A stretch of DNA of 64,000 nucleotides from Achatina immaculata (lineage: Eukaryota > Mollusca > Gastropoda > Stylommatophora > Achatinidae): positions 9,005,180 to 9,069,179 of the forward strand of contig CM019713.1 in the NCBI GenBank assembly GCA_009760885.1. Direction: 5' to 3'. Position 1 is the first letter of the stretch; every line of letters starts with the position of its first letter. The notes under the pieces were generated by a model. The model was not told where the DNA came from. It did no database searches and worked only from the letters and a program-made list of their open reading frames with translations. The translations under genes and the position numbers were made by a program. Of this stretch, positions 56,887 through 64,000 are shown piece by piece.

Positions 56887-57200
56887 TGAGTGTCCCAACA
56901 GGTTTGCCCATTCTTCCCAAAGAAAATTTTCTTCAGTCTTCCTTAGTGTGCTCTGAGAGCCCATCACAAGAACACACTATGATTTACCAGCCACCCTAAC
57001 TACTACTGCCTGAATCTCCATGCACATTCTGGATGTAGTGACTGCAAAGATTCCCAATCTCTTTGCCATGTATGGTTATAAGTGCCTGTGTAGGAAAGAG
57101 GTTAGTGCCCTAATTTCTAATTTTAAAGGTCAATGGTTTGGATCTGGCTGAAAGTGCCCCAGTTATCCGCTAGCAGAAAGTTGCTCCTTCTGGAGTCTAA
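56887..57200. other. gap without recognised features
   Basis: Nothing supported. No exon signal I could defend. Confidence 0.45.
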
Positions 57201-57362
57201 GGAATGAATGAACAGACTTCATTTTCAAAGGGTTAAGAATTGGGCACAGAGGCCCATTTAACCTTTTGCCCTTCATCATACAGCTTTCACTCAGTCACAG
57301 TCATTCAGCTTTTGTTAATGAGTGTAATAAGCATGAAGAAGAAAACAAATAAATAAGTAAAT
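57201..57362 (-). mobile_element. L2/CR1-like 3' UTR fragment
   Basis: Minus strand matches the 3' UTR at 18800-18950: GCTGAATGACTGTGACTGAG, GTATGATGAAGGGCA, ending in an ATTC repeat (57201-57212). This copy also has CCAATTCTTAACCCTTTGAA, shared with 62.1-62.3 kb. Confidence 0.75.
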
Positions 57363-57368
57363 AATAAA

Positions 57369-58025
57369 CCATCACTTGTCTATACGCTCTCACACTCTGA
57401 TTCATATACTGTCACTTGTCCATACACTCCACACTCTGATTTATGCACCGTCACTTGTCCATACATTCCACACTCTGATTTATGTACCGTCACTTGTCCA
57501 TACACTCCCCACCCTGATGTATGTACCGTCACTTGTCCATACACCCCACACTCTGATTTATGTACCGTCACTTGTCCATATGCTTCACACTCTGATTTAT
57601 GTACCGTCACTTGTCCATACACCCCACACTCTGATTTATGTACCGTCACTTGTCCATACACCCCACACTCTGATTTATGTACCGTCACTTGTCCATACAC
57701 CCCACACTCTGATTTATGTACCGTCACTTGTCCATATGCTTCACACTCTGATTTATGTACCGTCACTTGTCCATACACCCCACACTCTGATTTATGTACC
57801 GTCACTTGTCCATATGCTTCACACTCTGATTTATGTACCGTCACTTGTCCATACATTCCACACCCTGATTTATGCACCGTCACTTGTCCATACACCCTGA
57901 TTTATGTACCGTCACTTGTCCATACATTCCACACCCTGATTTATGCACCGTCACTTGTCCATACACTCCACACCCTGATTTATGCACCATCACTTGTCCA
58001 TACACTCCACACCCTGATTTATGTA
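57369..58025. repeat. 39-bp minisatellite, about 17 copies
   Basis: Units TGATTTATGTACCGTCACTT + GTCCATACACCCCACACTC. Variant ATATGCTTCACACTC units alternate with ATACACCCC units in the middle, giving a 78-base higher-order pattern. Open frames of 171-174 codons on both strands are artefacts of the unit length. Confidence 0.97.
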
Positions 58026-58484
58026 ACTACATGAAGTAGTTATAGGGAAGGAAAAGTAGCCTGGTCTGATGCTAATCACATCACCCTCTAGGCATACAGA
58101 CAGCCCAAGGAACTTCCTGACACTCACACCATATCCACCAGATGCCTCTATGGTCTGACAGGGAATCTAGTCTCATGAGTGGTTGTGTAAACCCTTTATA
58201 CTGAGTCAAAGCTGAATTAATGAATTATTAATGAGATCACAGGGACATCACAACAGCTGAGAGATCTACTCTGTCAATTATGCTAATAAAACATTCTGTT
58301 GGATAGTTCTCAGTGTCCCAGGTCCCAATCCTCTGATTTCAACCCCAAACTCCCTTGAATTCTCCCCTATACATTAAATCACCATCCAGAAAAGGTTTTC
58401 ACCATTATACACCTTTTCTTTAGGGTGGTGGTAAAATTGCTTCCCTTACATCTGAAATTAACAATGGGGTACAACTAAACAAGG
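58026..58484. other. gap without a supported gene
   Basis: No gene. The minus strand near 58190-58110 has a short open stretch ending at GGTGTGAGTG, a possible splice donor, but its peptide does not resemble a TMEM263 N-terminus. Confidence 0.4.
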
Positions 58485-58886
58485 CAAAAACCAAATACAA
58501 ACATTTCAGAATAGAATCCTGAGAAGAATTTATGGACTGGTAAGAGACCCTATAACACAACAGTAGAAGATAAGAAACTGGAAAGAAATCCACACATTAT
58601 TTAACTCCGCTTATAACAGTCATCATGAAAAACAACAGACTGGGGTGGCTCAGGTACTTTCAGGGAATGGAGGATAGACTAACAAAGATGGCTTAGACAG
58701 AAGTGATGAAAGAGGACAGACCAAGAGGCAGACCTAGACAATGATGACAAGACAACCTAGAAGAAGACATATGTGCTCTTGGAATCGACATCCGGAAAGA
58801 AAAGAATCAAGAACAGAGAGAAATTGAGATGCGCCTTGTCTGCAGCAATGAGCCTCGATGGCTTAAAGAAGAAGAAGACTTCTAAT
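58485..58886 (+). mobile_element. RTE-J copy
   Basis: RTE-like C-terminal region in damaged frames: FQNRILRRIYGLVRDP, IRNWKEIHTLF, MKNNRLRWLRYFQGMEDRLT, EDRPRGRPRQ, DNLEED, LGIDIRKEKNQEQREI, CSNEPRWLKEEED. The 3' end is a GAAGAAGAAG tail at about 58866-58878. Confidence 0.82.
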
Positions 58887-59916
58887 TCCTCCCTGGGGTG
58901 GCACCTACCTTACCGTTGAGAATTACTGTTCTCTACACAACTTCACAAATCCAGTGATGGTGGTAGAGCCAGCAATTTTGGGTCCACTTTAAGAAGAAAT
59001 AAGATCTCCACCACAGCACACACGCACTCCCCCATCCAACATGACACCTTTTCATACAAGTCCTTCCACTGTTTCCAGCTTCACAGTTTAACACATGATT
59101 TCATGCAGCATCTTGTCCACATACACAACAGAAGGACAGCAAAATAGTGAATGACACCTTTTTTTTCACACATCATGAAGTAGCAGCTCTATTTCAAGAC
59201 TGCCTGAATGCTTCTTACATCTTACATCCTTCCAATATGCCTGCACGCTTCTTACACCTTACATTCTTCTCGTATGCCTGCAGGCTACATAAGGAATAAA
59301 AACAAAAAAAGTATGGAGATTTCTTACGGTTTTCCTGATCTGTTTTCTTGTCTGAGGTATTATATGACTTGTCATTATCAACTCCAGATGACATGATGAT
59401 GATATCTGTCCAATGTCAAACTGCCTGGTTCTTTTGGCTGACTCTGTTATCAATATACACAGAGCAGCCAAAGTCCTTGCCCCTGTATTTGGCACTTTTT
59501 GGTATCTGGATGAAAAGAAAATGAAAGGACAGATAAAAACAGGAACAAATTATGAGAAGAAACAATGTTTAAAATGTTCATGTGTTTTTAATACAAACAA
59601 ATATCTGTTTGTTTGTTTGTTCATTTTTTCCAGTCTTCAAGTGGAATGTCATGAATCTGTAGCTCTGTTACTGGCAGGAACTATTCAGTTTCTCCTGAAG
59701 TTGCCAAGAGAGAAAAAAAGAGGAATAAGGGGGGAAGAAAAAGGTGAAGGGAGGATGTTTTCTCACTGCATCAGACCCATACCCAATGCAGTCTGGGTCT
59801 ACCAATTCAGATCAGTATCTGCAGATAACTTCAATAATAACTGAATAGGAATAATTGTCTTTTTAATCTTAATAAAACCAGCCCCTTTCATTTTTTTTCT
59901 TTTCATCTTCCCTGTC
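58887..59916. other. gap with a repeat G relative
   Basis: Bases 58905-59045 (CCGTTGAGAATTACTG, GATGGTGGTAGAGCCAGCAA, ACGCACTCCCCCATCCAACA) resemble repeat G. CTTCTTACATCTTACATCCT at 59212-59231 and its partner at 59250 are like the RTE-B 3' tail. The 143-codon plus frame at 59413-59844 shows no known domain. Confidence 0.45.
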
Positions 59917-60116
59917 ATTCATTCATTCATTCATTTGCATGTCCCTTTGCGGAACTTTGCCTTCCAAACAGCACTCCTGTAGGCCTCTCGGTTGTGAGCA
60001 AGATGGCCTGCTGCTGATGCATCCGTTTGCAGATCATCAACGATGTCTTGCAGCCATCTTTGCCTTAGTCTTTCTCTCTTTCTTTTTCCCATTATGTACC
60101 CTTCCAAGACTTCCCT
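59917..60116 (-). mobile_element. RTE-A copy, short
   Basis: Minus-strand terminal fragment with VLEGYIMGKRKRERLRQRWL, DIVDDLQTDASAAGHLAHNR and AVWKAKFRKGT, and a GAAT-type tail (59917-59935). Truncation at about 60113. CTTCCCT occurs at both ends (59911-59917 and about 60110-60116), a possible short target duplication. Closest in tail type to the copies at 2.6 and 8.8 kb. Confidence 0.85.
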
Positions 60117-60359
60117 ATACTCTGATGAATTCAGCCTATTTCTGAGACTGAACTTATTCAAGCAGCTCAGCATACCATGCATGGGTTGTAGACAGATATC
60201 CTCTGCCTTCAGTAGTTGTTACTTTCCTCAACACTGACAGATCAGGCTGCACTTCCAAGATAAAGTTTATAAGCTAGGCCCCCCACCCCCAACCATCTGT
60301 TTTCATCCACTCAAGGTTCCCTGAAGCTCCCTGGCCCCACCTTTAAAAGGGAAAACCTT

Positions 60360-60660
60360 CTATGACAGCATCACTCCATCTTTCTATATAATGTTCCCTG
60401 GAACCGTGTGTGTGCATCAACTGCTCTTCTTACATAATTCCTTGAAACTATGACAGCATCACTCCATCTTTCTATATAATGATGTTCCCTGGAACCGTGT
60501 GTGTGCATCAACTGTTCTTCTTACATAATTCCTTGAAATTATGACAGCATCACTCCATCTTTCTATATAATGATGTTCCCTGGAACCATGTGTGTGCATC
60601 AACTGTTCTTCTTATATAATTCCTTGAAACTATGACAGCATCAAATCTATCTTGTATATA
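60360..60660. repeat. 91-bp tandem repeat, about 3.3 copies
   Basis: Unit contains TATGACAGCATCACTCCATC, TTCCCTGGAACCGTGTGTGT and CATAATTCCTTGAAAC. Units differ by a few bases (GCTCTT/GTTCTT, TAATG/TAATGATG). ATC repeats follow at 60704-60735. Confidence 0.9.
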
Positions 60661-60789
60661 ATGATCTAGAGATAAATATAAACCGTGAGTCTGGCATCAC
60701 ACTCATCATCATCATCATTACTATCATCATCACTATGTGGCACAAAAATAAACCACTTGGTTCTCAAAGCATTCTGAACAATAAGTTAT

Positions 60790-61125
60790 TACAAAGAGTC
60801 CTTCAAATATCATGGACACAAAAAAGAATAAATATATCCATATTCAAGAATTGAAGAAGGTTAGCTAGTAAGGAAGATTTAAATAGAGAAAACTTAAATA
60901 ATCTGGACATATTTAACGTCATGAGAATTTTGAGAAGACAGTTTTGGAAGGCTACATAATGGGAAAAAGAAAAAGAGAAAGACCAAGGCGAAGATGGCTG
61001 CAAGACATCGTTGATAATCTGCGATTGGATGCATCAGCAGCAGGGCATCTTGCTTACAACTGAGAGGCCTACAGGAGAGCTGTTAGGGAGGCAAATTTCC
61101 TCAAGGGACATGCAAATGGCTGACT
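60790..61125 (+). mobile_element. RTE-A copy
   Basis: Starts at RVLQISWTQKRINISI-like, continues through GYIMGKRKREKPRRRWLQDI and DASAAGHLAYN, ends with an ACTG-type tail. A small deletion and several indels break the frame; REANFLKGHANG replaces the usual end. Confidence 0.83.
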
Positions 61126-61134
61126 GATATATAG

Positions 61135-61240
61135 TTATATTGGAAGACATATTCTATTAAAAGCATAATAAAATAGCAATATAAACAATCTTGGAAGACA
61201 TCTTCCATTAAAAGCATATTAGAATAGCAATATAAACAAT
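61135..61240. repeat. 51-bp direct repeat, 2 copies
   Basis: TTGGAAGACATATTCTATTA and following bases (61139) recur at 61190 as TTGGAAGACATCTTCCATTA, each with AAAGCATA(A/T)(T/A).A(A)ATAGCAATATAAACAATC. Confidence 0.85.
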
Positions 61241-61404
61241 CTACTTCGATCGGTAATCGATAATCAACATTCCTTTGCGAGCTTTTTTTTTCCCAAAACA
61301 TGAGACATATGTTTAAAAGGGATAAGCTAAGATTACGACTTAAAACTGAATACAGAACTGCAACTGAAAAAAAAATCGTGATTTGGATGTCGTTGTTTCA
61401 TAGA

Positions 61405-61760
61405 TCCTGCTCACCTACACAATGGAAGCAAGAAAGATGAAAATATCAATACTTTACCTAATAATCACTGGTTGCACCTGAAATCTGATTACTTCGATCA
61501 AGACGAAATTGATGTTTCGAGCAAAAACGTGATGAACAGCTTGCTTACGAAAGTCAAAGCGAAGATGGAACCAAAAGAAAATAAGAGAAAAGTAACTTGG
61601 AGAAGACTGCCACGTTTTACGTCGTCGTCTGCTTGTTGATGTGTACGTGTGTGCAGAGTGACCTAGTTTGTAAACAAGTTACTGATTGGCCAGTAGCAGA
61701 GAAACTAACCAATCACGACAGTCTTTACGACATGCAATATTCATAAAGCTGAAAATGTTT
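61405..61760 (-). promoter_or_regulatory. candidate host promoter and noncoding first exon
   Basis: Read on the minus strand, 61740-61620 holds TGCATGTCGTAAAG, GTGATTGGTTAG and TGGCCAATCAG (two CCAAT-type boxes in opposite orientation about 30 bases apart) and TTGTTTACAAAC. Downstream is repeat-free sequence of about 200 bases without an ATG-led frame, ending at CCATTGTGTAG followed by GTGAGCAG, a strong splice donor (near 61412). It is placed and oriented to serve the TMEM263-like gene, 8.3 kb away, but the link is inference. Confidence 0.4.
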
Positions 61761-62107
61761 ACTACTTTTTATAACCCCTGCTATTTTCATTCAAATTTAT
61801 TATTTTGTTCATAAAGGAATGCTTTCAGGTTGTGCCGTGATTATCTACGTTGTTGTAAGTTTATATCCCAGGAAATAGCAAAGTGACAAACTATACTGTT
61901 ACTTTTATATTCCTGAATCGTCATTCTAACATGGTCATCTTTCCTTCGAAAGAACAGCTATAAATCTAATATTTCCTTGCTAAACCACGCCTCAAATTGG
62001 CAAAAAATGATATACTCTTTCATCCAATGCTGTATTTCTTAAAAGAACGTATGTTTGCTGCGGTGTTCTACTATATCCCCGTATGTGTGCGTGCGTTAGA
62101 GAGAGAA
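61761..62107. other. gap without recognised features
   Basis: Unique-looking sequence with no coding or repeat signal. Confidence 0.45.
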
Positions 62108-62176
62108 TGAATAATGAATGAATAATCTTTATTTTTCAAGGGTAAAGAATTGGGCACGCAGGCCCGTCTTACATTC

Positions 62177-62239
<63 letters not shown>

Positions 62240-62302
62240 AGACAGACAGAATGAATAAATGATCTTTATTTTTAAAGGGTAAAGAGTTGGGCATGCAGTA
62301 AG
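62108..62302 (-). mobile_element. two L2/CR1-like 3' UTR ends around a GA tract
   Basis: 62108-62175 and 62249-62302 both contain (minus strand) CCCAATTCTTTACCCTTGAA-type sequence, AATAAAGAT and an ATTC-repeat end, like 57.2 kb. A GA tract (62179-62236) separates them. Either two insertions or one duplicated end. Confidence 0.7.
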
Positions 62303-62369
62303 GAGCACATTATTAATTTCTTTCATTTTGTTGTTATTTCATTAACATCGTTTTATGTGATCCTATACT

Positions 62370-62408
62370 TTGTCTCCTCTCTCTCTCTCTCTCTCTCTGT
62401 CTTTGTCT

Positions 62409-62442
<34 letters not shown>

Positions 62443-62580
62443 CTCTCTCTCTCTCTCTCTCTGATTCTTCTACTAAGTTATTTTCACTGCGGCAAACGCT
62501 TTTGTATGTCTTAACTCTCTTTTGTTCTTCCAGTACACCTGGACTTTATCTCCTCTCTCTCCCTCTCTCTCTCTCATTCT
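62370..62580. repeat. CT microsatellite cluster
   Basis: CT runs with TTTGTCTT spacers at 62375-62463 and a shorter one at 62552-62577. Serine-leucine frames across it are artefacts. Confidence 0.95.
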
Positions 62581-62589
62581 TCATCCTGC

Positions 62590-62760
62590 ATGTGTTTGTA
62601 TTATAAAGGCTCACGCCGGAACGTCACGACGTTGTATTAGTTAAGTAGTAAAGCTGCTCCTACTTTCTTCCTAGTTTATACATTTGTCTATCACAGCTTT
62701 ACTGCAGTGCTTTGTGTATAGTTATATACTTATACACTATTTATCGCCTGTTACTTTTTT
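62590..62760 (+). mobile_element. Penelope-like element terminal fragment
   Basis: AAGGCTCACGCCGGAACGTC and AAGCTGCTCCTACTTTCTTC match the minus strand at 17080-16994; the following CCTAGTTTATACATTTG, ATCACAGCTTTACTGCAGTG and GTATAGTTATATACTTATAC match the plus strand at 17997-18070. This copy therefore joins in one piece the two sequences that lie on opposite sides of the 17-kb element. Confidence 0.8.
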
Positions 62761-63262
62761 CATTCCGTGTCCTTGGGTCCTTTGTTGCGTTTTACAAGAC
62801 AGTAAAGAAATTCTCTGCATTTCCGGCCACATTACATATGGCAACTGTGGGGCATCCTGCCCAACTCAGTTTCGATTGCTCTTCGCAGGTGACCTCTCGC
62901 GGGCTTCTCTTCTCTTCCTCTCTTCAAATTTCATAGCAGAAGCTATACTAGTGAGTTCTTTGAGAGATCTTACAGTGACGTAATCCTGACTGAAAATGAC
63001 AAGTATAAGCTATTTTCCAGGAAAAATTAAGTCAGGTCTTCTTCTTCTTCTTCGTTCGCTTCTACCACCAAGATCGCCCCGTGATCTGGCTGAATTTACT
63101 CCTGTGGTCCTCGATGTGTCTCTCGATGCCACGAGAGGCCAACAAGAGACCACCGAGATGATCACAAGAGGTTTAGAGAATCGCCGGGCTTGGGCCTGAA
63201 TTCTTGGTGGGTCGCAGAAGCGGGGTTGCGTGACACCGTGGTTTTCGTTGCACCAATTTAAT
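62761..63262. other. unassigned, possible retroelement with GAA tail
   Basis: A CTT run then CGTTCGC (63040-63060) is the same junction found at the 3' tail of the 925-1970 element, suggesting a minus-strand element whose body lies at higher coordinates. The minus frame 63010-63345 (111 codons) crosses it but has no motif I recognise. Confidence 0.35.
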
Positions 63263-63526
63263 CTAGAGTTGGACTTTCTCACCGGAAAACCTCGACGTGG
63301 TTTAGATATCAGCATATCTCCGCCGGGTGAGAGGTGGTTGCCCATCCAGCCTAGAGTTGAACTTTCTAACTGGAAAACCTCGACGTGTTTTGGATATCAG
63401 TATATCCCCGCTGGGTGAGAGGTGGTTGCCCATCCAGTCCAGCGTTGGACTTTCTCACCGGAAAACCTCAGTGTGGTTAGGATACGCATACATCCCTGCC
63501 GGGTGAGAGGTGGTTGCCTATCTAGA
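63263..63526. repeat. 88-bp tandem repeat, 3 copies
   Basis: Three units of exactly 88 bases containing GTTGGACTTTCTCACCGGAA, AACCTCGACGTGG, and CGGGTGAGAGGTGGTTGCCC, at about 80-85% identity. Higher GC than the rest of the window. Confidence 0.93.
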
Positions 63527-63639
63527 CTGCACTGGTCCAGTGTCTCCGACTTCAGCATTTTGTGGTCTTGGCCGCTACTCTTCCTAGTTGTGACCAGGAC
63601 GGAGCTTTTGTTCAGGAGGACGAATCCTCGCCACTAGTA

Positions 63640-63851
63640 AGTTTCACCCCTGGGTTGAGCCGTTTAGGCGTATTATCCAAGTATGGGCGTGTTTAGGACG
63701 TGACCGACCTCTAGAGCAAAGATACCTTGACATGAGTAGCCATCAAGTTTCACCCCTGGTTTAAGCCGGTTTAGGCATATTTCACCAATATGGTTGTATA
63801 TCGGAAGTGGCCGGCCTCTAGAGCAGAGGTGTCGTGGTATGAGTAGCTCTT
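63640..63851. repeat. 106-bp tandem repeat, 2 copies
   Basis: Two units starting AGTTTCACCCCTGG at 63640 and 63746, each with GCCG..TTTAGGC, GACCGACCTCTAGAGCA-type and ATGAGTAGC segments. The final 150 bases to 64000 contain no further copy and no coding frame. Confidence 0.92.
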
Positions 63852-64000
63852 GCCACGAGACTACTGGACATACCGATTAAGCTTCACTTTATCCTTTCCA
63901 TCACCTTTTCACATCGGCGCCGCACGGAAACCCTAGTTGCTTTTTCGCATTTTCTTCATTGGCCGGGAGGAGTATTACATCATACGTGCGGCATCCGAAA

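Noticed and set aside
57376..57900. 171-174 codon frames on both strands
   Set aside because: Consequence of the 39-bp array.
58110..58190. Possible TMEM263-like upstream exon ending at a GTGAGTG donor (minus strand)
   Set aside because: The short peptide does not resemble a TMEM263 N-terminus, the phase is uncertain, and no good acceptor was seen.
59413..59844. 143-codon plus-strand frame as a host gene
   Set aside because: No recognisable domain, mixed low-complexity sequence, and no splice or promoter support.

Overview
This is a gene-poor, repeat-saturated stretch of an animal nuclear genome. The retroelement mix (RTE-type non-LTR elements, Penelope-like element with GIY-YIG nuclease, L2/CR1-like 3' ends, Tc1/mariner, tRNA-derived SINEs), very many minisatellites and a TMEM263-like exon suit a lophotrochozoan invertebrate such as a mollusc; the species cannot be fixed from the sequence. 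I use private letters for repeat families: RTE-A to RTE-J (grouped by C-terminal protein and 3' tail), SINE1, SINE2 and repeat G.

Layout. 0-11 kb: a GT-rich satellite split by an RNase H-bearing non-LTR fragment, then a chain of 5'-truncated RTE tails (A, B, I, C, E, D, H), one nested in another with a clean 12-bp target duplication. 11-21 kb: minisatellites (43, 35, 42, 34, 35 bp units), a long GATA tract, a Penelope-like fragment between inverted 24-bp repeats, and an L2/CR1-like 3' end. 22.3-25.6 kb: one nearly full-length RTE element on the minus strand (5' UTR, APE endonuclease, reverse transcriptase, TGA-repeat tail), broken by three frameshifts. 26-27.4 kb: unassigned. 27.7-30.4 kb: a good SINE1, an RTE-A copy and a SINE2 whose body holds an array of about 20 copies of one of its own segments. 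30.6-34.3 and 38.7-41.8 kb: two almost perfect tandem duplications (about 1.83 and 1.58 kb). 41.8-44.7 kb: an older pair of paralogous segments, one with a SINE1 insertion. 51-52.5 kb: a decayed Tc1-like transposase and a fold-back with perfect 69-bp arms. 52.9-53.1 kb: the one convincing host coding exon, the last coding exon of a TMEM263-like gene on the minus strand; a candidate promoter and noncoding first exon lies at 61.4-61.75 kb. 63-64 kb: GC-richer tandem monomers resembling a retroelement 5' control region.

How it fits together: nearly every recognisable protein piece is the 3' end of a reverse-transcribed element, as expected from 5'-truncated insertion. At least three minisatellites (5.0, 14.8, 29.6 kb) are amplified pieces of interspersed repeats. 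Most long open frames are artefacts of minisatellites whose unit length is a multiple of three, and are not reported as genes.
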